From the NCBI GenBank assembly GCA_036245805.1, contig BTRK01000004.1, forward strand, positions 41,442,907 through 41,506,906: 64,000 nucleotides of DNA, read 5' to 3'. Both the position numbers and the translations under genes were made by a program. Shown here piece after piece: positions 21,384 to 31,829 of the stretch (within the stretch, counting starts at the first letter, position 1; every line of letters starts with the position of its first letter). Below the pieces are notes generated by a model. It was given only the letters and a program-made list of their open reading frames with translations, did no database searches and was not told the DNA's origin. The stretch is from Pristionchus mayeri (Eukaryota; Nematoda; Chromadorea; Rhabditida; Neodiplogasteridae).

Positions 21384-23257
21384 ATCATGTGTCTCTTCGA
21401 TTTCGAAACGCGCATGGCTCGTGACTCTCTCCGCTTCCTCTCCTCCCTCTCCCTCCCCTCCCTCCACCCGTCTCTCACCCGGCGTGACTAGAGAGCGCCC
21501 TGCCTACGTGAAAGCTCGCTTTCTTTCCCTGTAGGGTTCGGCGAAGCTCTACCCGAGCGTTTCGAGAATTGAAAAGACAATGGAGAAATAGGCTCCGCCC
21601 CTCTTTCTCCCGTCTCGCTTTTTGGACCTTTCACGTTATGCTCGATTCACCCACATTTTGGGTCATAACTTGACTCAAACAGTAGATATCGACCTAATTC
21701 AAAAAGTATGATCCTATTCATTCCCATAGGAACACATTATCCCCAGAAATAGGCCTGTGTGATGATTTCTGTCAACCACTTTGCGGACCCTAAGTATGGT
21801 GATGTCGATAATCGGTGCCGAAGCAATGGTATAAAATGAAAATTATTGATATTTAATGAATTTGATTGCAGGTAAATTTTGCTTGCTTCGATGGGGTGTG
21901 CGCAGCTCGAGAGAGAACCGACCGGGATGTCAGTGAGGTATGGGAATATAGGCTGAGACTCTCACTTTTACGTGCTCTCTCGCTCTGTCGGACAAGCGAC
22001 TATATGGAACAAAGAGATGTCATTTGACCCATCCCAATCGTTAGATCATTGAGAAAGTATGAACGTTTGCTAGAAAAAGTGACTATGAAACACAAACTTA
22101 CCAATTAACTGAAAATATGATGATGTTCACTTAGATACGATTTCAGCTGCTCAAAATGTTCACAATTTATTAAAAATAAAATAAAAACAATGAAACTCAA
22201 TGACAACGAATTACATGCATTGCGATTGAACTGATTTGAAATATCCGGAAATCTGCACTGCGGCATTTTGCGAGAACCAGGAAACGTCATAGGGGAACGA
22301 TTTTTTCGGTGAAAAGTTGGCGTTAAGGGTTACTTTTTCTTGGCGATTTGAAGGCGCCTAATTAAAAAACGACTGCCCTCAAAAAAAATTCGGGACGACA
22401 TCTTCAAAACTTTAAAAAATCGGTTTCAATTTTTTTCACGAACGAGCTAGCCTTTCATTCCCAATAGTAAAAAAATGCTTATCTCGCCGACTTTTTTTCA
22501 GAAATACTACATATGTTTGGCGTTTGGAAGAGCCGTTCAAAAGATACAAAAACCGACCACCAAGAATCAGCGCATCGCACGAAATGTGGGGTCAGAGGTA
22601 CGGCTTGCAAAGGTCGATTTTCGGACTCTACGTGAAAAGTTACCCCTAGTGACATCATAAAATAAACACGTTATTTTCACTCGACGGCTCATAGGTAGAA
22701 TTGCCCAATTCAGATAGTCACTTATGTTTTTATTGTGGAACCTTTCCGCATGACATTGCGCATCGCATTGCTAGAATTAAAGTAACCATTCGTTGAAACA
22801 TGCAATCGGTTGTAGAACTACTGAAACTAGGAATCTCAAAGCTCTTTGTTGTAGTTCGAGAAGTTCCAACAGCAAGCGGTAAATCTGGAGTAAATTTAAA
22901 AACAAATTTAAGAGTCGGCGGTCACGTATATATCGCAGTTGTTATGACTGCATGTGACCCTGGTTTTGTAGACGAAACTGGCATTTATTTAAACTTGTCA
23001 AGAGCTTGGAATATCAGGCATGAGCAAAACATTGCAGTTATTGGTTTACTACAGAAAATATTTTTTTACGGAAACCTTGATAGTTTTTTTCTCCCCTTTA
23101 TCTACTCTTGCATTACGTCAAAATCTAATTCAACAGTGGAATCCGTAGAAACTATTTCGATATGAAGGGAATTATTTGGGGGAATGGCACGGTTTATGAA
23201 AATTCAGCTGTTGCAATATTAAGTGTTTTGTATTCGAATCGTTATCGAAGGCATATT
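21384..23257. other. No supported gene; CT-rich start and one long open frame
   Basis: 21420-21560 is rich in CTCTCC and CCCTCC. A 121-codon open frame (22800-23165) overlaps phrases seen in other repeat copies (GTAGTTCGAGAAGTTCCA, compare about 26300; GAGCAAAACATTGCAGTTATTGG), so I treat it as repeat-derived, not a gene. Confidence 0.4.
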
Positions 23258-23335
23258 GATGGTATCACATAGCGTTAACTTATGTAGCACTTGTGAATCA
23301 AGACAATGATCCGCCCTGCAGATTATGATTCAAAC

Positions 23336-23684
23336 TAGGGCGGCAAGAACGGATCACGGGTCGACCTTTTGACCCTCTAAAACGGGTCAGATACGGGTTG
23401 GTAGATGACCCGCCGGAATCGGGTCGAAACGGGTCAAGCGTGAGAGCTAAAAAGGAAGAGGAAGAGCGATAGATCATGTTGAACGGAGAGAGCGCAGAGA
23501 GACGTGTCTCTCGGCGCTCTCTCCCTTTATCGCACTCTCTCGCACTTCCTCTTCCTTCCGAGAGGGAGTGAGAGCCGCTTCTACCCGAAATTACGGGTCA
23601 GAAACGGGCCAGGGTCACAAAATCGGGTGACCCGGCAGAATCATAAATAGAGCGGGTCACTCGTGATCCGTTCTTGCCGCCCCA
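23336..23684. mobile_element. 349-bp hAT-like non-autonomous element with an 8-bp target duplication
   Basis: It is flanked by ATTCAAAC at 23328-23335 and 23685-23692. The termini are TAGGGCGGCAAGAACGGATC and, read inward from the other end, TGGGGCGGCAAGAACGGATC. The interior repeats CGGGTC or CGGGTCA words on both flanks and has an inverted core of CGCTCTCTCCC-type sequence. An 8-bp duplication and a TAGGG-type end fit the hAT superfamily. No transposase. Confidence 0.85.
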
Positions 23685-23826
23685 ATTCAAACCTTCAGAT
23701 CTTCTCTCTCTCATTCTGTCACATTCTCTCCAAGGAGTGTAGCACAATCGGTGAGTCAAACATATAATAATTTAGTACATATATTTCAACGAAAATCATA
23801 AAGAACACTGTGAGCGTGCCTAGATA

Positions 23827-25083
23827 TTAGGTTGAGCATAAAGTTTTGCGCGATTTTGGCTATCAACTTTGAGTTCGTGCAGTTTCTTTTGAAACAATTA
23901 CCATCTGTTATCCTGATGTCGATATATAGGGACACGTTCAACCTTTAGAATAATATATTTTAACTAGAGCAAATATCACTACTTTGCGAGAAATCAAAGT
24001 TTGCGTAACTTTGGATTTTTCAGAAAAATATTTATTTTCTTTTAAATTGATGTACATTGCCGAGAAATTTTTCGACAGAAGCTCATAAAGTTTATTCAGA
24101 AGACCGAGGCGTGCACTACCTAGTAACAAAGCGAGAGAGCTGTGGAATTCAGTATACGCTTCGTATAGGCCAATGTATCACGGATACTTAGAAAAATCAG
24201 AGTTCTCTCGAACAAATCACCTGTTTCGCGGATTAACGAGACTGACAGCTACCTATGGGCGCTGTGATAACTACCTACAGGGTTCTCCATAGCAACGATA
24301 TTTAAGAGCCCACTTGGCTTTTTCATCTAAAAAAAGTGACATTTGCACCTGAATTATTTTTCAATGAAAATGTCGAAAACGCTGATATGGAGGGCCTTCA
24401 GGCACGGCTCACTCTAAAAAAAGTAGCGACCTCCACAATATTCCTAATTAGTGAGTGATAGGGTAAGGGTTGTTCGATAATTGTAGCACGAAAGAACCGC
24501 CCATCGAACCACGTGGCTAACACAAAAAAGGAAAAAGTGTGTATTTCGATGTTCTACATTGGACACCTAAAATCCGAAAAACCCTGTTCATGAATGGAGA
24601 TCCGCATTCTCTCCCAAATAGAATTTTGACTTCTACTAGAAAGGTAGTTCACATTCTTGAATAATTGAAATCCCAAGAACTATCGGTACAGATACAGTAC
24701 CCCAAAAACTTATCTTGACAATCGTCATGAAAACTCAAATTCTAATTCCGTGCTTATTTCTAATAGGCCCCTTAATGCTGATCAGTCTCAACATTACCAG
24801 TACAATATATGCCAGTCATGCTTTACAACTGTGGTTAACATAGGGTCCTATCTCCGTTCTAAAAGAAATTATAATCCTTTGAGTGTTGGTTAGCCACATG
24901 AAGTTTGCTACATCGCTGTTTTATTTCCCTTGCTCGGACAGATCTATGATAGTGTGCGCTAAAGAGAGTATAAATGCCCCTATCTAGCACTGAAAGATCT
25001 GAGTTGATTGGGCAACAACGAACGATGGTAGATGTCAGGATGCACTTTAGTCGAAATCGCGCAAAACTTTATGCTCAACCTGA
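23827..25083. mobile_element. 1257-bp mariner-type element without recognisable transposase
   Basis: TA duplications lie at 23825-23826 and 25084-25085. The ends are TTAGGTTGAGCATAAAGT and, inward from the right, TCAGGTTGAGCATAAAGT, with terminal repeats of about 30 bp (GTTTTGCGCGATTT follows on both). The length is that of an intact mariner, but I find no transposase motifs in either strand. It is therefore heavily decayed, or carries unrelated filler between mariner ends. Confidence 0.8.
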
Positions 25084-25449
25084 TAACGCTAATTGATTTT
25101 GCAATTCCGTATCGCCTCATCATTGGCTTTGCGCAAATCACCCTAATATATGGTACAGTGGAAACACGAAATTAGCGGGACAAACTTGTAATTTCGCAAT
25201 CTTTCATTGTTATTAGCCGACATTTATACTTTTGAAAGTGTAGAAAATTTGACAGTCACTCGTAGAATACCTGTCATACACCACTATTGTGCTTACGTTT
25301 AACCACCTCCCTATCAGAAGTGCTTATTACTTTTGATATCGCCTTTGTAATTTTTGTTTAGGTTGCTTTTCAACTAAAATATATTATTTTAAAGGAAGTT
25401 TCTTCACGCAAGGCACTATGATTAATAAATCAATTGAATTTAAGGCATG

Positions 25450-25745
25450 TTAAAGGGGTGATCCGGGGAATGTTCAGTTACCCATAGTGACAGTATGGAT
25501 ATCGTAGAGACCACTCACCCGATCAGAAATCACTTTGTACGAAGTTTGACAGGCGCCTCTGGGCCTATTTACATACGCGCAAAGTTCATTGAAAGCGCAG
25601 GGTAGCGCCTGGTTCGTTTATGTTTCACTCGTTCTACATAAGTTTCATCTCATTCTAAGGGCAAAATCGCTACAATTTCCCATTGCGAGCGCAGAATTTT
25701 CGTTGTGGGAATCGCTAGCATTTGTTCCCCGGATCACTCCTTTAA
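25450..25745. mobile_element. 296-bp MITE, TTAAAGG-ended family, copy 1
   Basis: Ends are TTAAAGGGGTGATCCGGGG and its near-perfect complement finishing TCACTCCTTTAA. The interior is shared with 56316-56609 and 57450-57738: CACTCACCCGATCA, TTTACATACGCGCAAAGTTC, TTTCCCATTGCGAGCGCA. No coding frame is conserved between copies. Confidence 0.85.
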
Positions 25746-26745
25746 TAGCAATGCATCTTCAGTGCAAGGGTAAGAACGAAGTGATATGAGCTGTTTTTTC
25801 ATCTCGTTCTTAATCACTTATTCTTCGATTCTCTCGTCGTCTGGTGACTGATAGGGCATGCAGGAGATTAGAATGTGGAGGATTGAGGTGGAGTCGCGGG
25901 ATATTGTTTGGTTTTCGATGATAGGAGAGACTGATCAGTGGGAAAAATTTGGTTACCGCTTATACGGCTATATATAAACACCAGATCTCCTCTCAGTTTG
26001 TTTAGCAAATTCATTTTTGAATTGTTGACACATGTTTTTTTTCAAGTCGGATCGGGTTCGTTGAATTTTCTTCGGATGTACGCCAATCGGCATCAACAAA
26101 GATTTATCTATTTTACATATTATAACGGACAAAGCGGATTTTTTAAAATTACTATTTATTGATGAGTAATCCGTGAGTTACTGCGAATTCCATTGTTCTA
26201 GTGCAATTAACTCTTTCTTGAATCATGCGTTTGTTTGTTGAAAATTATTTGAAAATTTAAAAAAAAATCAAACATTTCGTTTGCTAGTTCTGTCTTGTAG
26301 TTGGAGAAGTTGTACCAGCAATGGTGTGAACCTGGTTCTTTAGCATCTGAGTCCACAGAAATGGAGATTTTGCTGTTTCTGTGACTGCAGATGACCATAA
26401 TACAAAACAGATATCAATGCATGATTATTCCATCCAAAAAGATTAAGTATGGAAATATCCTTTGAAGTTCTTGCAGCGGCTGCAGCACGACAGTCTCGCC
26501 GCGTGGCAGTTGGAGGACGCAGCGAGACATACACTCGCAGGCTGCGGCAGTAGGCAAACTATATTTTGCATGGTTTAGATGCGAGACAACAATTGCACAT
26601 TATCAAGGCCGATTATTGCTCGCGAAATCAGGCAAGTGTGAAACATTGAAGTTACTGGGTTTTTAAAAAAATATTGAAACCTTAGGCCATTTTTCTGTAC
26701 GTTTTCTCGAGTTTTTCATTATGTTCTGGAACAGTAGTCCTTGGT
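25746..26745. other. Unassigned DNA with family C fragments
   Basis: Part of 26270-26645 resembles family C and the 22800 region (GCAGCGGCTGCAGCACGAC, TGTGAAACATTGAAGTTA). No gene supported. Confidence 0.4.
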
Positions 26746-26749
26746 GAGC

Positions 26750-26995
26750 GCGCATTTATAATAATAATAGAATTATAATATTTCAACGAAACATCGAAAA
26801 CACTGCGAGCTTGCCATCATTAGTTGATTTTGAAATCGAATATCGTAGGATGATTGACTTTGCGCTAGTCAGCCGAAGATATGTTGACGTGGAAACATGA
26901 AAGCGACGAAGTTATTTCGGAATATTCATTTCGCAATCGTTCGCATTTCTATTATAATTTAAATTTTTAAATTAGGAATAGTGAGGACCATATTC
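26750..26995 (+). repeat. Dispersed repeat family A, copy
   Basis: ATTTATAATAATAATAG, ATATTTCAACGAAACATCG, GTTGACGTGGAAACATGAAA and GCGACGAAGTTATTTCGG occur in order. Confidence 0.7.
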
Positions 26996-27599
26996 GTAGC
27001 TTTTTTCATGCTGCATTATTATCCTTTTCTCGTGTTGTTTTCTGCAGCGCATGCTCCATAGTGTAACCGAACGACATCATAACATTTGCTATTTGGTTTT
27101 CTTGCGTTTTTAACATGGTGGTTGAATGCCACGGCGTTCTTTCTCTAATTCAATGTGAAAAGCTGCTTCATTAAATCGCTCATATTTGGCTTAAATTGAA
27201 ACAAATTGCACCCGCACAGCGATGTAATGACTCGCGAGCGGTCATGTGTTTTCCTTAATAATCGATATCGTTTTACGGTGATCACGATCAATGACGATAA
27301 CAGTGACGTCATTATTCTCATCATATTCGTTAGGACTCATTCTTCGACCTATTCTCGCCGTGCGACACTTGGAAGATGCAGAGAAACAGACACTACCGTG
27401 CTTCGACTGCAGGTGTGTAATTGTTTGAAATTTTCGACGTGCGGATCTCACCAATTGTAACTTGCCCAGGCCCTGTCAATGTTTCACGTATTAGGAATGC
27501 GTGAAACATTGACATCATTGCCTTGCAATTTTTTTTATTGAAACTTTGAGCCATTTGTTCTAAGTTTTCTCTATTCTTTTATTACATTCGCGAGCAGTA
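26996..27599. other. No gene; contains a 14-bp-arm hairpin
   Basis: At 27475-27513 GTCAATGTTTCACG is followed 11 bases later by its exact complement. The phrase CGTGAAACATTGAAG occurs in several family C copies. The opposite-strand open frames at 27206-27460 overlap each other and have no splice support. Confidence 0.45.
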
Positions 27600-27790
27600 A
27601 CAATCGGTGAACCCCCATTTATAATAGCATTGGGACTAATATAAAAAAAATTATGTAAAACACGGCGAGCGTAGTCATCATTAGTTGATTGTAAAATTAC
27701 GTATTGCAGAATTATTGAACATACTCGCCACCCGAAGATATGATATGAGAGACTTTTTGAGTCAGTGAAAATATTTGTGAAGACTTTTTA
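27600..27790 (+). repeat. Dispersed repeat family A, partial copy
   Basis: CAATCGGTGAACCCCCATTT, a TATAATAGCATTGG relative, CACGGCGAGCGTAGTCATCA and CCGAAGATATGATATGAGAG match family A. It is cut short on the right. Confidence 0.55.
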
Positions 27791-27852
27791 ATTTATTGTG
27801 TGCATAGCGAGGATGCCACTCTAGATAATAACGAAATAAAAATGGTTGCTAC

Positions 27853-28186
27853 TAGGGATGGCTTGTCAAGATTGAAACCGATTTCAAGATTGACTCGGCG
27901 CAAAATGATCTTGGCAAGAAATGATTTAATGCAAATCAATTTCAAGATCTTGAAAATATCCAAGATCTTGAAAAATATTCAAGATCTTGCATATAAATCT
28001 ATTATTTTTCCATCGAAACATATTTGAATTTCCTTCACAACAACGAGACAAATCAATTTTGCGTCTATTTCAAGATCTTGAAATTAATTTCAAGATCTTG
28101 GAATTGATCCATTGATCTTGGCAAGATGAGATAATTGAGTTTCAACATTTCAAGATCTTGTAATCTTGATTGACAAGCCAACCCTA
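27853..28186. mobile_element. 334-bp hAT-like element with six CAAGATCTTG palindromes
   Basis: It is flanked by GTTGCTAC at 27845-27852 and 28187-28194. Termini are TAGGGATGGCTTGTCAAGAT and, inward from the right, TAGGGTTGGCTTGTCAATCA. Exact CAAGATCTTG copies lie at 27943-27952, 27961-27970, 27980-27989, 28071-28080, 28091-28100 and 28151-28160, mostly in pairs near each end. In hAT elements subterminal repeats are transposase binding sites. This one carries no transposase. Confidence 0.88.
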
Positions 28187-28329
28187 GTTGCTACCCACCC
28201 ATCTGAATTAATTAAAATTTTCAAATAAATATTTTCGCAGTTTCTTTACGAGTTGATGCCCAATCCTTCTAAAATTTGGCACATATAATCCATGGAAAAT
28301 TATCGATTTTTTGAAACATGAGTCATTCA

Positions 28330-28550
28330 AGTCGGATTCGAAATGGCAAAATTCGAAAATTTAAATTTTCGGACTAATGTACATTTCGTTCACCGGCGAA
28401 CAATCTAGAACACTAAATAGGCCACGCCTGAGCTACTCTCACCGAGTACTACACGCATGCTCAATTAGGAGGATTTCGATTTTTCGCACTTTTTTTTTTC
28501 GCATTTTTCGCGCCAAGCATATGTTCACCGAGTCAAAAAGTCTTTCATAT
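28330..28550 (+). repeat. Dispersed repeat family B, copy 1
   Basis: Order of blocks: GAAATGGCAAAATTCGAAAA, TCTAGAACACTAAATAGGCC, CCTGAGCTACTCTCACCGAG, AGGAGGATTTCGATTTTTCG, CCAAGCATATGTTCA. The same order recurs at 34165, 40930 (reverse), 41599 and 50155. Confidence 0.75.
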
Positions 28551-28760
28551 AATGGTGGGAACATGAAAGCGACTACTTTGACTATTTCGTGTTATGCGAA
28601 TTTTTTTTTGATATTTGAAAGGTTAAAACATTTTAAAGTGTGAAGAATTTGACTATCACTCACATTATACATACCACACACCCGACATTCCTGTGCTTAG
28701 CCACTTCCCTATCAGAAATGCTTGTGATACGTTTCCAGTTTTCGCTTTATTGAGGAATAC
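28551..28760 (+). repeat. Dispersed repeat family A, copy (3' part)
   Basis: GGTGGGAACATGAAAGCGAC, TTTGACTATCACTCACATTA and GTGCTTAGCCACTTCCCTAT are family A blocks. Confidence 0.7.
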
Positions 28761-29197
28761 ACAAATCTAATTTTAGACGAAGTTTCTACACGCGAGGCTC
28801 GAGAAGAATTTTTTTTTTAAAGTGTGAGATCGAAGTAGAGAATAGTGAGCTGGAGCAAAGGTAACGTGGGCACGTTCCCTCTTGTATTTCGCGATCCGCA
28901 TTATTTTTTTACTAAGCTGAGTGGCGTAAGTTTCAGAGAGAGGCTGTAGTTAATTGCAATTTGCAGCTGTGATGAAATGGACGTAATAAAAAACCATATT
29001 ATGCTAATAATGTCCGGCTTGAGCATTTCTTGCGTACCAGGCGAATTGCTGATTCATCCATTGCACATGGTCTCGACCTTTTCGTCAAGGTTCAATTCTT
29101 GCGCTCAATCGTATTTATCATAAAATAAAACTAAAATGTAATAAATTCGGCTGCAAATTATCATGCTTTTGCAGCAGCTGCAGCGCAGCAGCCTGAC
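28761..29197. other. No gene seen
   Basis: Resembles the 18190-18600 stretch (GAGATCGAAGTAGAGA, GCGAATTGCTGATTCATC), so it is probably a further repeat shared by the two places. Confidence 0.4.
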
Positions 29198-29838
29198 ATA
29201 TAGGAGCGAATTGGATCGGATAGGGATGTCTACGGATGGCCTCGTGAGAACTTTCCTTTTTTTTTATTTTGCGTCATCTTTCGCCGATTAAACCGAGAGA
29301 ACACGAAGAGGCAAGCTAGTAATTTCTTGCGATGTCATTCTTAGTATGAACGTGTGTGTTTTGTAAGTTCAATAGTTTGTAGGAGAAGAGGTCACATAGA
29401 AATTATTTTCTTCCCGGAACCAGATGATATCAGCAGTAAGTGAAACCTCGAATTCATGAGTATAGTTTATTTTGCGAGCAGATGCGAATCCCATTCCTCC
29501 TATTGAAAATGTTCAGATATCATGCACTTTTTGAAACTTTAGAATAACTGTTTAATGAAGAGTTTTCTGCTAAAATAAGTTTCATACTTGTTCGTGCAGT
29601 CGCAACTTCAGCCGCTGCATCCATCACATCCCGGCCAATACTTCCTCTCCAGGGGCAACGGGTGAGGAGAATCCGCTCAATGTATTGTTCAGTTATTGAT
29701 TGCCAGAGCTTAGCAATAAGAAGAGTTTTTCGAGGGATCAGGCGGTAGGAGTAGTGTTTCACAATATCCGTTTTTAGCCTGTCAAAAAACGGAAAAGTCG
29801 TTTGCAGTTGGTTGCGCAAATAGAATATAAAAAAATTT
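29198..29838. repeat. Family C, left member of a 640-bp inverted pair
   Basis: It matches the reverse complement of 33056-33696 nearly throughout: GTCATCTTTCGCCGATTAAA, AAGAGGCAAGCTAGTAATTT, GCCTGTCAAAAAACGGAAAA. A 113-codon minus frame inside (29861-29520) does not survive in the partner, so it is not treated as a gene. Diverged members lie at 48480-49060 and 53335-54070. Confidence 0.8.
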
Positions 29839-31829
29839 TTTGGAATTAAGTTCTTCCTCATTACGATGCTATTAGTTGGCTAAATCTTAGAGTATGTCAT
29901 GATTTGATGGAACGACAGTAGGTAAGATATTGTTCCTTTTTTAAAAAGATAGATGACGCACAAAACACAACTTGTCAATTCCCGCAAATATCAGACATGA
30001 TTGAACCATTGATGTTATTGGCTTACTATAAATGTTTTCATTGGAGCCTTGATCGAAATTCTCCAATCTATGGCTCGTCACCCAAGCATTTTTTTGATTT
30101 TTGAATTGATTTGTGTTATATCTAAATAAAGTTCTCCAAAATTGATAAAGCCGGGTTCATATTTGACTATGTGCAGCCTTTGAAACAGATAAATTCGTGT
30201 ATTTGGAGCGGGTCGTTCATATATTATTAGCATATTTTGGACATTATCCTATGTGCTCGTTCAATCGAGAAAGATGCATTAGTCTGCGCCCTTTAGGGAA
30301 TACATTCGATATTCGTGTTCATCATCATGTGTTCATCATCATCTCTGGTCCAACTGCATCCGATTCCAAACACAACCTAGTGGACACGCATCTGGGTCAT
30401 TCCTGCTCTCTACCGCTGCACGAAGTTAGCTCAACTATATCGGTATTCGTGTGTGTTATGTGATTGAAATTGGTAGGAGACATGACGATACATACCTAAT
30501 CCAAATTCACCTTCGTTGCAAAGCAGAAGCTGCCCTCAATCTCACTATACGGGATTTTTGAAGCACCATTAGGGGCATCCACCGCAATATATATATAGGG
30601 GGATTCACGCAATCAAGAGGGTACAAAAACGAATAAATTTCACAGGCTTTGATTTTACGAATTTTTTCTCGCTGTGCAAATGTGTGTCTCTAAGAATTTT
30701 TCAATTGTTGAAACTCTTTCGAATCACAGGATAATGAAATTAAAGAAGTGGGGTTTTTTTAAATTTTGAGCACAATTTGCAGCCAGTAGGTGCGGATTGC
30801 AAGGAGTTAGGTATCTACAAACACGATTTTCGGTGTTTAAAATTGTTGGTCTCACTTACGCTTAGTTTTCCTGTCCGTAATTGATCCGAACCTCTCTACA
30901 AAATTTTAGGAGGCCCCGGTATGCACTATTCAAATACTCGATATGAATTGTTTTCCTTTCAAAAGACACGAATGGGGTGATATTTCCTTTATCCAATATG
31001 GCTCACCAATCCGCTATGGAAGAATCGGAACATCGTTTGGTTTAGCCAGTAGTTGAGTTATTCCTCTATTATACTCATAGAGTTCCCACATCTTTGTGCT
31101 ATCCAACTAACACTCGTTTTCGGCTATATACGCTTCTTCAGCAGAATTGTGATAGATTTTTTTCATGGTGTCGCCATGGATTTCTATGAGTTTGTGAAAC
31201 CATTGCTCCTGTCCAACTAGTAGTGATGCTGCTCCTACTCTGCCTAATTATAGTCTGAGTACAAGCTATGTAACGCTGATAATAACTAACATTCAATGAT
31301 TGCCAAAATGGATTTTTACTAATTTGTTTAAATTTTCAAAATGCGACATAACTTTCTTGCCAGCCTAGCGTTCCAGCTAGCGTAAATGAGTTAGCAATAT
31401 TTGCTCAAGAAGATTGACGAGTTCGAATCGGAAACGCCATAGCCGATATGAATATGTGTTCCCTTGCAGCACAAGACCTCCTTTGACCACTACTCGCCAC
31501 TCGCGCGCTTACCTCGTTGCTTCAATCGATCCGGATCAGATTTATAAAATAATATAAATTGACGAAAACATTTCCCATCAACGATTATGTGCAAATATTT
31601 ATTTGTAATTTGTGTGCAGCAAAAGATCTCAACTTATCGTTAATGGTATTCTTCTAAGGGTAATTACATTACATCGCAACCTCACACCACCTAGTGTTCG
31701 TCACTTTGAAAGCTTTCTGAATTTTCCTTTTTTTCGTCTGTCAAGCATTTTCGGGATATTGCCGACCTTGAAAAACTAATGTTTGAATGTCTCATGGTTT
31801 TTGGAAATTAAACCCTAATATATTAGGCT
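29839..31829. other. No supported gene over about 2 kb
   Basis: AT-rich. Short open frames such as 30197-30463 lack splice and composition support. A small AT dinucleotide tract lies near 30590. No element ends recognised. Confidence 0.4.

Larger units (their letters stand above)
23258..25345 (+). repeat. Family A copy split by two later insertions
   Basis: Family A segments lie at 23258-23335 (GGTATCACATAGCG, GTAGCACTTGTGAATC), 23693-23826 (ATTTCAACGAAAATCA, GTGAGCGTGCC) and 25084-25345 (TAATTGATTTTGC, TATGGTACAGTGGAAACACG, GACAGTCACTCGTAGAATACC). Removing the elements at 23336-23684 and 23827-25083 restores the family order. Confidence 0.75.

Noticed and set aside
22800..23165. 121-codon open frame as a gene
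   Set aside because: Overlaps phrases found in other repeat copies that lack the frame. No splice signals.
23328..23692. CGGGTC-rich palindrome as a rho-like terminator or regulatory hairpin
   Set aside because: The flanking 8-bp duplications and hAT-like ends explain it better as a transposon.
29520..29861. 113-codon minus-strand frame as a gene
   Set aside because: The near-identical inverted copy at 33056-33696 does not preserve the frame.
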